From contig BTPG01000006.1 in assembly GCA_036245525.1 (NCBI GenBank), positions 71,360,964-71,424,963 of the forward strand: a DNA stretch of 64,000 nucleotides. Reading direction: 5' to 3'. Source of the DNA: Semisulcospira habei. Taxonomy: Eukaryota; Mollusca; Gastropoda; Semisulcospiridae. This document shows, one piece after another, positions 34,264 through 47,207 of the stretch. The position numbers and the translations under genes were made by a program. The notes beneath the pieces were generated by a model. That model did no database searches. It was not told the origin of the DNA and saw only the letters and a list, made by a program, of their open reading frames with translations. Numbering within the stretch: position 1 is the first letter of the stretch; every line of letters begins with the position of its first letter.

Positions 34264-35887
34264 CTAATGGTCAAAACCTAAGGACCACTTTTTATCGCAG
34301 ACGCACTGACAACACCACACAAATAATTTAACAATACTTGAGTCAGTACATTTCTAATTTATTCAATAACTTTCATTAAGTTTTGAGTAAATCAAGCAAT
34401 TGTAACAACGGCAGTACGTTAGAATGTTCACCCACCCTAATTTGAAAAGTCGTATAAGACTGGTCTAGTCAATAGCGAGTGTACCCACCGTTTGCAGCCA
34501 AGCATTCAATGCAGCGTTGACGCATGGAATTCACCAGGGTTCGGAGAACATGTTGTGGGATCGCTTCCCACTCTTGATGCAAAAACTGAGTCAGCTGGGT
34601 GACACCTTGAGGTGGGGGGGAGGGGGGGTGGGAGGGAGGGGTTGTTGCTGACTTCACGTTGCCCCAGCACGTCCCAGAGGTTTTCGATGGAAGCCAGATC
34701 AGGTGAACGAACTGGCCACTCCATCCTCACGAAGCCCCGTTGCTTAAGGTACTCATCCACCACACGGGCGCGATGAGGTCGAGCGTTGTCTCCTGCAGAA
34801 CAGCATTGTCGCCTATGGCTTGGAGAGCTGGCTGGATGAGGGGCTGCACAATCTCGCCCCGATAGCTCAGTCCAGTCAAGGTGCCCCGGATGACGTGGAT
34901 GGGGGGAGTGGGGGGGGGTGCTGCCTTCCCTGCTAAGCCTGCCCCGACCATGACTGAGCCTCCTCCTAAGCAATCCACCTCTTGGACGCATCCATCCGTG
35001 AATCGCTCGCCCTGGAGTCTCCAGACCCTAACCCTGCCGACGTTGAAGGACACAGTAAACCGTGTCTCATAAGTAAACAGAACCTGAGTCCACTGGAGTC
35101 CGTTCTCACATGTTGACGACACCAGACAACCCGGGCTCTGCTATGAGCTGGAGTGAGGGGTATTCTCACTGCTACTCTGCATGAAGCCAGGCCCAATTTC
35201 GCGCAGATGTGGGCAGAATGTGCTTTTGCTGACGTTAACCTTTGCAGCTTGTATCAGTTGACGTCGCAGAGTGGTTGACGTGACAGTTCGGTCGCGCAGA
35301 GCCGCCACACAGAGGTATCTGTCCTCCCTTCTGCTAGTGCAGCGCGGGCGTCCTGAGCAGGGTCGTCGTTCTGCCCTTCCAGTTTCTTGGAATCGTGCCA
35401 GCAGCCTCTGGATCACTGAATTCGACACCCCAAGACGTCTCCCAACTTCTCGTCCGGAAATTCCATCCTGCAGCCATGCTAGCGTCCAGCCTTGACCTAC
35501 TGGCGTTAGGCTTCGTCGTGGTGGCATGGTTAGGAAAGTGACAATTATGCCCCTACTGCACCGGTATTTATAGCGAAACAGATGTGCTCAGTGTTCACGA
35601 CTGACCCCTTTAGCACGTGATTCACGACTTTACCGAGTTTTTCCACCTGCCTGCCTTTGGTACGCTTGCCAATATCGCAAAGCTTTTCACAAAAACTGAC
35701 GACGTTTCACGTGCATTTGACACGTTGGTGGAAATTGATGAATTGTTGTCTATTGTTCCCTGTACAGTGGACTGTCTAAGGTCATCTTTTAACCCATTTG
35801 GATCGAAAGACATTGTATTTTATTAGAATACTTGCGACGATAAACAATGACACAAAAAGTGGGTGGCCCTTAAGTTTTGACCATTAG
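34264..35887 (-). mobile_element. Tc1/mariner-like transposon, uninterrupted copy
   Basis: The ends CTAATGGTCAAAACCTAAGG and CCTTAAGTTTTGACCATTAG are near-perfect inverted repeats, with TA at 34,262-34,263 and 35,888-35,889. At 1,624 bp it has the standard Tc1 length. It is the same family as the element at 1,710-5,440 and shows what that copy looked like before interruption. Confidence 0.92.
34469..35527 (-). pseudogene. Tc1-like DD34E transposase pseudogene
   Basis: The ATG at 35,527 opens a helix-turn-helix region (EVGRRLGVSNSVIQRLLARF, KVNVSKSTFC) that stays in frame to about 35,150. The catalytic domain then needs changes of frame: GGGSVMVGAGLAG in one, DNARPHRARVVDEYLKQRG and SPDLASIENLWDVLGQR in another. 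The D-to-E spacing in the latter is 34 residues, the Tc1 signature. The C-terminus ends GGYTRY at 34,469. G/C-rich insertions (about 34,610-34,640 and 34,900-34,920) cause the frame breaks. Confidence 0.88.
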
Positions 35888-35889
35888 TA

Positions 35890-36182
35890 TATTTCTTTCT
35901 AGATGGAGATTTTAATCCCTTTTGTTTATTCAACACTAAAGACCCCCAGCTGCCCGAGTAACGTGGATACAAAGTGTTCCAGCAAGATGCATATATATAT
36001 TGCATATTGTGAGCGTGAAACATAATCAAAGGAATGTGGGTGTAACGGTTTCCGTTTTTTCTACAATACATTGTTCAGTAACTTACTGAGTCTCTCACAT
36101 TGAATCATAGAAATCTATCATTTACAATTTCCATCGCATGGAATCAAGTCGGTATCATTCATGAAAATTTTACAAAGTGATA

Positions 36183-36276
<94 letters not shown>

Positions 36277-37010
36277 CAGTAGATCAGAAGAATATTTTTA
36301 TATCCGACGATGTGCCCAGTGTATAGTAAAATTATGAAAGAGAAGATTTAAAATCTGCGTGACATATTGTATTAGGTTATTTGTCGTCTACATTGTACAG
36401 CATGCTAAATACAACATATTGCTAACATAGTTATAAAATATTGAATGAAACTTTATAATTACACAACAGTTGCGGTGATGCTCAATCAATAGTGTAGGCA
36501 AAGGAAATAACTTTTGCATTTTTTATATCATGACAATTCAATTCAAATCATTTCAATTCAATAAATTTTATTTATCCCGCTAGGGGCAATTACAGTGGTC
36601 CGACAGGCTCAGTGACTTAGATATACACAAAACTTACATTAACATATGCACACAATAATGATACCAACAATTCAATTTAAATCTAATGTATTTAAAAACA
36701 GCGCAAAACCAATAAATAAAATGTATGTAAAAAAATATTTAAAAAATACGTGCACATATCAGCTCATATCACTTTATGATGCACAGTAGTAAAAACTGTT
36801 TTTTAAAAAGGTAATTAATTAAGGCAATAATAATAATACAATTATTTTTAAATGAAATTATAGAAAATAATAATAATAATAAATGATATAAAATAATTAT
36901 ATAAAATAAAAATAAAGGAAAATTTGATAACTAGAAATTTAGGGGAGGGGGGGGGGGAGTTGAAAACTCTTACAAAAAAGCACACGATTTGCTGCTACAT
37001 AATGCAGAAG

Positions 37011-37016
<6 letters not shown>
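35890..37016. other. AT-rich non-coding stretch
   Basis: No gene is seen. A (TTA)n tract lies at about 36,181-36,273. Near 36,540-36,600, CAATTCAATAAATTTTATTT followed by ATCCCGCTAGGGGCAATT resembles the 3' ends of widespread non-LTR elements; a related string occurs near 4,110-4,155. Confidence 0.55.
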
Positions 37017-37457
<441 letters not shown>

Positions 37458-38291
37458 CGTACACCAAATGACTAAAATGGGTTACTTTCTTTACCATCCT
37501 TATGCAATCTGGGTCTGTGTAAAATTCTGGGTGGCCAGATCAGACACCCATTTTTTCTGAGGGTTGTTTCTGTATTATCTTTCATTCAAAATTCAGAAAA
37601 AAATATCAAAATACGATGTGCCCATTTTAACAGATTTACTTCATCGTTGTGTTTCAGGGATGCCCTGGGCCTGTGTGTGGACACGGAAGCGGCCGGAGTG
37701 TTTTCATATCAATTTGATTGGTCCAACACCGATGAACGGAGTTGCTTCCCTTGCTTAAACGTCTTTCGTCTCCAACGGACGCACCGGTCATTCTCTCGCA
37801 TTTGCAGAGGTACTTTATGCAATATTTCTTAGTTAAGAGCACGCCCAAATGTACTTGTTCAGTGCAGTTATTTAACTGAGAGATGCCTCCAATCCCCGTA
37901 CCCGTTTGGCCCAGAAAAATAAGGCGTCTGCTTTCAAACGTGTCTTCGGCCTCTCGGCCGCTCCGGGCCTGACCGTTGAGTCTTGTAGTAAATGATAATA
38001 GAACCCCACGATTTTAACAAAAGCTTTCTTCTTCAATGAAAGGAATTCGTTCAATAACCCCATTACAAGGTCAATCTGCCACGCGATTTTGTTTCTTCTT
38101 TCTTTTTTTTCTGACGTGTTAACTTGCCACATGCATGCACAGTGTCAGTTGACTTTTTTTTTAAAAAACAAAAATGGCGCCAGATTTCAATCCTCGTTCG
38201 CAAAACTGCCTCGCGATTCGAAGAACGAACGTCCACAAACAGGTCTTTAGGAATGTGCAACTGAAGTATCGCTTTTTACTGTATTGCCAGT

Positions 38292-38850
38292 TTTTAGTTC
38301 TCAGGGTCACCCTGGTCAGCCCCACAGGGTGGGGTTTTCTCTCAATTCTGGGGCATGCATGTGTTTCTGTCTACCCTTTGTCCATTCACCTGTATAAATT
38401 TGCCTTTTTAAAACCCCTACTGTCTGCACTGCCTGTAGCTCTTGATATTGGATGTGTGTTGCTAAATGGTCATAGCTTTATGTCTTGGCCCCATGTGTTA
38501 GGTTTATTTAACTCATTCTACCCCAGACACACCACGGCAGGATAAGGATCCACCATGATAGTTCAAGGGTGATGCCAGAATAGCTTGGCGCCTACGGGCG
38601 CCAAGCTATTCTGGCATCTCCCTTGAACTATCATGGTCGATCTGTGCCCTGCACTGCAATGCAGTCTTGAGAGGACAGGGGCAAAATTTAAGGATTTTGG
38701 TGTTGGGGTAGAATGAGTTAACGTATTTGACCGGCAGGCGACATACATGGCAATGTTCTGTTTAGGTGGGTTTTTTTCACAAGCAGTGCAGGCACGTCCT
38801 GAGAAAGCCTAGTGGCTGTCGGGACGTTAAGCAATGTACAATCAATCTGA
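38292..38850 (+). repeat. Family C dispersed repeat, invaded by a TTAA hairpin
   Basis: The parts 38,292-38,511 and 38,718-38,850 together match the uninterrupted minus-strand copy at 56,398-56,805. They share the GGGTCACCCTGGTCAGCCCC block at the start and the GGGACGTTAAGCAATGTACA block at the end. The hairpin element sits at the TTAA of GGTTTATTTAACGTATT. Confidence 0.85.
38508..38721. repeat. TTAA-flanked fold-back element with documented target duplication
   Basis: The 206-bp body (38,512-38,717) starts CTCATTCTACCCC and ends GGGGTAGAATGAG. TTAA at 38,508-38,511 and 38,718-38,721 is the duplicated target. The core hairpin is ATGATAGTTCAAGGG...TTGGCGCC-TACG-GGCGCCAA... and back. Confidence 0.92.
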
Positions 38851-38952
38851 TTCAAAATGTCAGTTGGTTTACATGGTTGTATTGGACATGTTCTCAGCAA
38901 CACCATTTTGGTCACACCGGCTCAGGACTTTCTGGCACACACCCAGCGCCGG

Positions 38953-41900
38953 ATGGCAGCAGGATGTCCAAACCCATCGGGATCTATGCTGCAGAGTCAT
39001 GGCCCCCCAGCCTCTGCCACAGAGGGGGCGTCTGGTAGGAGGGTGCATGGACGGCAGCGGAATGCTCCCAATTACCAACTGGTAAGTAAAGTGATTCTAT
39101 GATCATCTTCATTTTATTGGCTGGCGTGCGTGCGAAGCAAAAGTGAGTTTATGTTCTGGGCCACTGGTCGTCCGTCCGTCGTCCATGGTAAACTTTAACT
39201 CATTCTACCCCAACACCAAAATCCTTAAATTTTGCCCCTGTCCTCTCAAGACCGCATTGCAGCGCAGGACACAGATCGACCATGATAGTTCAAGGGTGAT
39301 GCCAGAATAGCTTGGCGCCCGTAGGCGCCAAGCTGTTCTGGCATCACCTTTGAACTATCATGGTCGATCCTTATCCCAGGGTGGGATTCTTCCGCGTTTC
39401 CGCGGATTTCCGTGGAAATGCTTTCACAATTCCGCTGAAGCATATTTATTTTCCGCGTCTAATAACAACGAAAAAGACGAGAACAAAAAATCTTCTTAAA
39501 TGGCAAAAAAATCTCAAATGGGTTGGATTTGTATGTAGTTTGGTTCACTATCACCCGACACTTCCGGTAGCTTTAGGTCGCAGTGGAAAATGGCGGTGAA
39601 AAAGGATATTGTCCAAGACAGAGTGCCGTTTAGTGTGCATCTGAACATAAACTGGTACGCACATTCCATTTTTATACTGCAGATCAGGAGTGTCATAACA
39701 AAGTCCATTTTCGGGTGTGTTTGGTCTCGCTCCCCCTGTCGGTTTTTGGATACTTTGGCGAACGGTGGACACGCGTGCCTATCCCCCCCCCCCCCCCCCT
39801 GTCGTTTGATTTTTCGGCCGCTGAAAATGAAGGACATGACCCCCCCCCCCCCCCCCCCCCCACCAATGTCGTTTGATTTTCCGCGTTTTCTTTCTTACTA
39901 CAATCCCACCCCTGTTGTCCTGCTGTGGTGTGTCTGGGGGTAGAATGAGTTAACGGTGGCATTTTCTCGGAGACTATTCAAGCCACATTCTTCAAGCTTG
40001 GCCCAAGGATACTTTGTGGCAAGACCTTTTTAAACATGCCAATTTGAGTGACCTCTCTCAAAGGGTCACGCAGGGTTGACAAATGTGTGAAAACTGCTTG
40101 CATTTTCAGAAAACGTGGATTTTGACTGCTGCAGAAGCCAGCCCTCGTCACCGAGGTCACACATATGTAAATCGGTCATACACGGGATTACTCTTTTTAT
40201 TTTTGTGCAAGGCCCCTTTAAACCAAAATTGGGCTGTTTCTGTTTCTAATGCAGCTTTGATTTTAATCTTTCTTTCTTTCTTTCTCCAGTTGGCAAATGG
40301 CGCCTGGGATGGACCCGAGACTGAGAGCAGTGCCAGCGCATCGCAATACGAGGGCAGTGATGACGAGGAGTTTGTTCCTGGCTCGAGCTCACCGGATTCA
40401 GAGGGTGTGTCGGCATCAATTGCTGGGATCTCGGACATAGACAGTATTGTATCGACTATGTTAGATTTCATCAAAGTGGCAGGTTTGGGGTGGCCAGGTG
40501 TTGGTGACGCTAGTACCAGCAAGGTGCAGTGTGCGTTAGGGGGTGGCAATGAGAATGTGGATAGGCAGGAGGAACATGATGCTGGAAAGAGTGGGAAAAG
40601 AGCACTTACAGAAGAAACAGGTGTGCACGTGTCGCAGAGAGGGAAAGGAAAGTACAAATGGGACAAGAAACATGCATGCAAATTGTGTGGCAAGCTTGTC
40701 TTGAAAATGAGCACGCACTTACAAGATATCCATGCAGATGAGGCAGACGTTGCTAAAATTTTGTCGATGAAAAAAGGGACCAAGCAGAGACGTCGAGCAT
40801 GGATCAGACTACAAGATGAGGGTGATTACATGCATAACGTTGCTGTTCTTGAAAACAAATCCGGATGTTTGATTCCTAAGTATCGCACCAAAACTAGTAA
40901 GGTAGACGACCTTCTCGCCTGTAGCCATTGCAAAGGGCTCTATCAAAAAAAGCTGATCTCTGTACACTCAAAACGTTGCTGTCAGAAGCCAGGAGGGTTT
41001 CAGATCACTCGGCGAGGGGACGCCGCTCGCCGTGGTCGGCTCATGCTTCCAATACCCTTAGACGTTGAATTTTCCTTCTACCACAAGGTCTTGGCTACCC
41101 AGAGAGATGATGAGATAAGCCGTCTCATCAGAACTGACCCCTTGCTTCTTGAGTATGGAAAGAGATTATTTGACCGCAGGGACATTGAAGAACACACGGC
41201 TGGACAAATCAGCTCCAGGATGCGGGAGTTAGGGAGACTGTTAAAGATTATCAGAGTGAGGTCAGAAATGAAAATCGCAAGTTTATATGCTGTGATCAAT
41301 TCAGCTAGCTTTGATCATGTTGTCCTGGCTGTAAAAGAGCTAGCAGATTTTGATGAGGACACACATCAGTTCAAAAAAGGCAATCTCGCAATGCGCATAG
41401 GCCATGCTTTGAAAAAGTGTTCACAGATCAAACAGTCACAGGCATCCAAACAGCTTGGACAGGGTTCAGACGACAGGTGGCGACAGGAGCTCTCTGAGGC
41501 GCAGCGGTTTGACTCTGTCTTCAACGGGGACTGGTATGATTGTGTGTCCGCTACAGCAGCCCAGTCGGTCGGGAAAATGACCATGAACAAACCCAAGCTG
41601 ATCCCATCATGTGAAGATGTGAGGAAGGTCCAACAGCTTCTTGAGACAAGGATGGTTTCGGAAGATTATCCGACAGTGGTTAAAGCAACTCTTTGTGCTG
41701 TATCACTTTTCAACCGAAAACGAGGGGGAGAAGTTCAGAGAATGAAGGTGTCAGACTTCCAGAATGCTAAGATTGGATCGATCACCAATCAAGATATCTT
41801 GAAAGGTCTCACAGAGGTTGAGAAGAAAATGGTGAATCATTTTCAGCGAGTGGAAATCAGAGGCAAGTTTAATAGGAGTGTTCCCGTTTTGCTGACGAAG

Positions 41901-42707
41901 AAGATGATGACAACTGTGGACAGAATCCTTCAAATGAGGCAATCGGTGCCAGCTCTCGCTGATTCCCAGTACATCTTTGCCACACCTTCTGGTCAGAGGC
42001 CTTACAGAGGCCATGATGTTCTGAAGGCCCATGCCCTAGAAGCAGGGGTGTCATACCCAGCCATGTTCACATTTACTCAGTTGCGGAAGCAGGTTGCAAC
42101 TTTGGCTCAGTCAATGGCCATCTCGGAGTTAGACCAGGATCAGCTGGCAGATTTCCTTGGCCATGATATTCGGATACATCGCCATATCTACCGCCAACCT
42201 CAAGACGTCCTTCAAAAGGCAAAAGTGGCAAAGATTCTTCTGTCAGTTAACAATGGGATGACAGATTTTGAGAGTTGCATTAGAGCTGAGCTGGGCGATG
42301 ATGAAGAGATTGACTTTGACAATGAAGACGCATCAGATACTGGCAGAGAGGTCTCGGGGGGAACAGCACCTGTGAATGAAGCAAGTAGCAAGTCAGCAAC
42401 ACAGGAATCGATGAGCATGACGGAGAAAAGACGTCCAGAGCCTGATGACAATCTAGATAGTTTTGATGATGACAGTACTGCGTCAGCTCCTGTTCGAAAG
42501 AAAGCTAGATTTACAAGGAAACCATGGGGGGAAGCTGAAGAGAAAGCTGTTCAAACTCGTTTCAAGACACACCTCGTCATGAACAAACTTCCTGGAAAGG
42601 CCGAGATACAGTATGCAATGGCGCTGGAACCTGCACTTAGACATAGGCGCTGGACAAACATTAAGGATTACGTCCGCAACAGACTGAAAAAGTTACAAAA
42701 GAAATGA
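38953..42707 (+). CDS. Zinc-finger / tyrosine-recombinase-like protein (~848 aa, two exons)
   Basis: Model: join 38,953-39,081 and 40,290-42,707. The donor CTG|GTAAGT and the acceptor after a long T/C tract (CTTTCTCCAG) are strong, and both sides are phase 0. Upstream exons are possible. In order: an acidic N-terminus; a C2H2-like finger (CKLCGK...THLQDIH, about residues 173-192); a second Cys/His cluster (CSHCKG...HSKRC, ~254-272); a helical region; a tyrosine-recombinase-like core with Arg in FNRKRGGE (519 and 521), LRKQVAT (Arg642), LGHD (His668) and IYRQ (Tyr677, nine residues after the His, as in XerD-type enzymes); an acidic linker; and a Myb/SANT-like end (KPWGEAEEKAV..., ~786-845). 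The usual H/K before Arg642 is Thr or Gln. From memory, similar proteins are abundant in fish and invertebrates, without known function. It could be Crypton-like or domesticated. Confidence 0.75.
39195..39953. repeat. TTAA fold-back element in the intron, split by another transposon
   Basis: TTAA at 39,195-39,198 and 39,950-39,953 bounds an element with the usual ends and the complete hairpin (about 39,275-39,368). Its right shoulder is interrupted by the insert at 39,377-39,914. It lies in the intron of the recombinase-like gene. Confidence 0.85.
39377..39914. mobile_element. Small hAT-like non-autonomous transposon
   Basis: The ends CAGGGTGGGATT and the complement of AATCCCACCCCTG match apart from one G. 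The flanks TTATCC and TTGTCC may be a decayed target duplication. The interior holds TTTCCGCGG motifs near both ends and two C runs, with no transposase. CAGGG-type ends suggest the hAT superfamily, but the duplication is too weak to be sure. Confidence 0.5.
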
Positions 42708-43545
42708 ATTGAGCCGCCACTCGCGGCATTTTCGATTTCATACAGATTTATTACATCAGTGTTATTATTGGGGTGGTTTCAGCATGTATAGCCTGCTTTT
42801 TTTTTTTTTTTTATCTGATGGACGCCTGGATCATTTGTGACCCTCTCTCTCACAAAATCAGTCTTAAGAACTCGCATTTTGGATGTTTTGACATATATAC
42901 ATTTATGAAAACTACAGTGTTTGCTGATTACTGTGATATATGACTGTATGCTGTAGTGCAAAAATTGTAAAAGCTGTTCTTAAGTGTTTGAAGTTGTTAA
43001 AGCCTCCGGCGGCCATTTTGAGAAAACAGCCTGTGAAGTTTCTGTGTGCAGCATAATTGGGGCCAAGGGCAGACTTTTAAAATCATTTTTTACCTATTTA
43101 ATGGCATTTTTCATGATAAAGATTTTAACCATACGATACTTTGGTGTATGTAGAATACATTTCTCCCAAAAAGTGAAAATGCCCCAGATTGACCCCCCAC
43201 CACATATTATTGCGTGTAGTGCTGATTGGCTCGCTGCGAGTTAAGACTGGATTCGTGAGAAAGGGTCACATTTTGTATACTGTATAACCTTTGGATTTGC
43301 AAAACGAAACAGCCGGCTGGGGACAAAAGACAATATAATAAGATAAGAAAACCATTGACAATGTAAAAATTGATTACAAGAGTGTTATTGGGGGGGGGGG
43401 GGGGGCGGATCATTTTGTAATATACTGCATGCCATTTTAAAAACTCTGCAAATGAAAGAATGGTTGGTTGTACTGCCATACCATTTTGCAAATGAAAGAA
43501 TGGCTGGTTGTTTGTTGGAGACGAAAGACGTTAAATAAAGGCTGA
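42708..43545 (+). other. Probable 3' UTR of the recombinase-like gene
   Basis: This AT-rich non-coding stretch follows the stop codon. AATAAA at 43,534-43,539 is the likely polyadenylation signal. A G run is present at about 43,390. A near-repeat of GCAAATGAAAGAATGG occurs twice (about 43,447 and 43,488). Confidence 0.5.
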
Positions 43546-43608
43546 AGTTTCAAGTGATTTCTTATGTTGTCAGTTAGTTAATTAATGTCAGTGTTCTGTT
43601 CTGTCATT

Positions 43609-44172
43609 TTAACTCGTTCTACCCCAAGATCGGAATCCCCAAATGTTGACGTCGTCTTCAGAAGACTGCGTTGCAGTGCAGGACACAGATCCACCATGAT
43701 AGTTCAAGGGTGATGCCAGAATAGCTTGGCGCCCATAGGCGCCAAGCTATTCTGGCATCACCCTTGAACTATCATGGTGGATCTTTATTTTGCTGTGGTG
43801 TGTCTGGGGTAGAATAAGTTGAGCCCAATGTTGAAGTCGTCTTCAGAAGACTGCGTTGCAGTGCAGGACACGGATCCACCATGATGGTTCAAGGATGATG
43901 CCAGAATAGCTTGGCGCCCATAGGCACCAAGCTATTCTGGCATCACCCTTGAACTATCATGGTGGATCTTTATTTTGCTGGGGTAGAATAAGTTAAGCCC
44001 AAATGTTGAAGTCGTCTTCAGAAGACTGCGTTGCAGTGCAGGACACAGATCCACCACGATAGTTCAAGGGTGATGCCAGAATAGCTTGGTGCCCATAGGC
44101 GCCAAGCTATTCTGGCATCACCCTTGAACTATCGTGGTGGATCTTAAATTTTGCTGGGGTAGAATAAGTTAA
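43609..44172. repeat. Three head-to-tail copies of the 'GGCGCC' fold-back element
   Basis: One left end (TTAACTCGTTCTACCCC) and one right TTAA (44,169-44,172) enclose three complete hairpins about 177 bp apart. They are joined by GTAGAATAAGTTGAGCCC-like or AAGTTAAGCCC-like links, without the full left terminus between them. The hairpins are nearly identical, so the array expanded after insertion. Confidence 0.9.
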
Positions 44173-44228
44173 GTGTTCGTTTCTTCGTCTGGGTCTTTTT
44201 CTATCTTTGATATTTTTCCACACTTTTT

Positions 44229-44463
44229 GACCCGCATCATAGTCATACTGAGGCTAATAGCTTCAAATCTGTTCACTGCCATAATTCTATGCAAGCTACA
44301 TTACAGTACTTACAGATGAGGACATAGACCAATGGCTTTAGTTCAAGGGTGGTGCCACAATAGCTTGGCGCCTAGAGACACCAAGCTATTCTGGCACTAA
44401 CCCTTGGACTATTTCAGTTACACTAGTTGCACACACTGGTGTATTCCGAATGATAAGGGTTAA
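44229..44463. repeat. Diverged 'GGCGCC' fold-back element
   Basis: It reads in the opposite direction to its relative at 53,758-53,982, sharing ATTCGG, ACACCAGTGTGTG and CATAGACCAATGG in the shoulders. The hairpin is AGTTCAAGGGTGGTGCC and back, with two arm mismatches. The right end is AAGGGTTAA. Confidence 0.75.
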
Positions 44464-45054
44464 TATTCAAAATGCTCTGTTGCTGTTTGTCTGAAACTCC
44501 AGAGTACCCCAAAACACACAAAAAAAGTCCTTTAATTTCCAGAATACATTATGTTGATTCTCACATCAATGCCATGATAAACTGTTTTGCTTCAAAAGGA
44601 CAAAACACAGCAATGTTTAAACGATTTCCTCTGTAAAAATCATAATCGAAAGGTTTCGGGCCAGTGTTTATTGAATTTTGCACCATACTATGTAAAGAAT
44701 GTTAAAGCACACATACACATTTAAGTTGGGAAAAAAAATTAATGTGAAAAAGAAGTATTCCATGAACTTGACCTTATTACAGACGCCTACTGTTGTGAAG
44801 ACACCCATTTTGACTGTAATGCCAGTTTCATTTGTGTGAGAGAGACACCCACCCACTTTATTGGCAGAAACCCATTTTTTCGGCATCTATTGGCTCTGTT
44901 TCTAGAAAATGTCTATTTTATTTTAAGTTATAGAGCTTAGTTATAATGTGAGTTCTAAACATTGGCATCAATTCCAGAGCCCTAGAATAAATAGAAATAT
45001 GGGAACCCATTTTCACATGAAATGCTAGGTAACCCACTCTGATGGTTGCGTCTC

Positions 45055-45159
<105 letters not shown>

Positions 45160-45444
45160 CGTTTGTTTTGTTTGTTTTGTTGTTGGTTGTTGGTGGTGGT
45201 GGGGGGTGGGGGGTGTTTATGTTTGATGTTTTCTTTTTGTTTTGTTTTGTTTCTTGGGCTTTTTTTTATTTTGTTTTGTGTTTGTTGTTTTTGGTTGGTG
45301 TTGTTTGGGTTTGTTGTTTGTTTGGTTGTTGTTGTTGCTTTTTTGGGGGGTTGTTGTTTTGTCACAGTAATGCTTAATTGTGTGAAAAAAAATAGTTTAA
45401 CCCGCTCAGTGCAGCTGACGCAGACTGTGCTTCTACATTCTTCG

Positions 45445-45641
45445 TTAACTCATTCTACCCCAAGACCGAAATTCCCAAATTTTGCCGTTGTCCTCTGAAG
45501 ACTGCATTGCAGTGCATGACACTGATCGACCATGATAGTTCAAGGGTGATGCCATAGGCGCCAAGCTATTCTGGCATCACCCTTTTACTATCATGGTCGA
45601 CCCATACCTTGCTGTGGTGTTTCTAGTATAGAATGATTTAA
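45445..45641. repeat. TTAA fold-back element with a deleted left arm
   Basis: TTAA is at 45,445-45,448 and 45,638-45,641. In the left arm GGGTGATGCC passes directly to ATAGGCGCC, so about 16 bases (AGAATAGCTTGGCGCC) are missing while the right arm is complete. The hairpin is therefore lopsided. Confidence 0.85.
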
Positions 45642-45939
45642 TTCAAAAGAGTAAAACACCCTAGATGTACCAGGAACATGAATTCAAAGTGGTGTCAGCA
45701 GGAGGCATGATCCGCTTTGGCCACTGCAACTGCAGGGGCTCATGAGGATCTATTCCTCTAGCAGCTGGGTGGTCTTTCTCGAACCTAAACGGGTTAATTA
45801 TAGCTTTTATGAAGATGATCAAATTTTCATAGTTGTCTGACCTCTTTGACAGTTATTTTCATATTATCGCGTAATCCCGAATGCTTGTTTTTTTGTCTTG
45901 AAGCTGAGGATTGATGTTGATGGGTTTGTATGTGTTTGT

Positions 45940-46435
<496 letters not shown>

Positions 46436-46745
46436 CGTTGTTTGGTTGTTTCATTTGTTTAGGACGAACAATTGCCGACTTATTCCGAGATCACTTTTGT
46501 CCAGTATGAGAACGTATGGCGGCACGTGCGTCTGAGTAGGCAAACATTGCCTTTTTTCCCGTATCTTTAAGATGTATCGTTTCCTCCAACGAACGAACGA
46601 GCGGCAAACAAACGAACAAAGTCACAAATAAATAGAGAGACAGAACAAAGAAATCCGGCACGAAAAGAGGTAATAGAAGAACGACAGAAAGCTAAAATGA
46701 CAGGCAGACAGACAAGCTAACAACCTAAATGCTCTTTCGATTTTT

Positions 46746-46956
46746 ATCTCATTCAGCCCTGACGCACTACGGCAGGAGATGGGTCGACCATGATAATTCA
46801 AGGGCAGTGCCAGATTAGCTTGGCGCCTGTCGGCGCCGAGCTAATCTGGCACTGCCCTTGAATTATCATGGTGGACCCATCTCTTGCAACAGGTGCACAG
46901 TCGATAGATGACGCCTCCAAAATTTGGGAAATACGTGCGCCGGGTTGAATGAGTTA
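46746..46956. repeat. Fold-back element, 'GGCAGTGCC' variant
   Basis: The ends are CTCATTCAGCCCTGAC and GGGTTGAATGAG, with the TTAA mutated (TTAT at the right). The arms TTCAAGGGCAGTGCCAGATT and AATCTGGCACTGCCCTTGAA differ from the commoner type at matching positions on both sides. Confidence 0.85.
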
Positions 46957-47021
46957 TTCAATTGACCTACACAATCAGTCATCACGGATCACGCATCGCT
47001 TCTGTCTGGTGTATGTATAAT

Positions 47022-47207
47022 TTAACCCTCTTCACCGCAAGGCCCCATTTCCCAAATTTACGAGTTGTCACCTGACAACTATGTACCAGTTGCAGGAGAT
47101 GGACGGACCGTGATAATTCAAGGGTACTGCCAGATTGGTAGGACCCTTGAATTATCACGGTCCATCCATCTCCCGTGGTAGGGCCGTCTTGGGGCTAAAT
47201 GGGTTAA
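47022..47207. repeat. TTAA fold-back element with shortened hairpin
   Basis: TTAA is at 47,022-47,025 and 47,204-47,207. The arms ACCGTGATAATTCAAGGGT and its complement are intact, but the inner part with GGCGCC is deleted, leaving the loop ACTGCCAGATTGGT. Confidence 0.85.

Noticed and set aside
40083..40289. Protein-coding extension upstream of the recombinase-like exon
   Set aside because: The frame is open, but a strong T/C tract and CAG acceptor lie at 40,268-40,289, and the upstream exon with a matching-phase donor ends at 39,081, so this part is more likely intron.
40157..40783. Minus-strand frame of about 208 residues
   Set aside because: It overlaps the recombinase-like exon on the other strand and shows no family signature.
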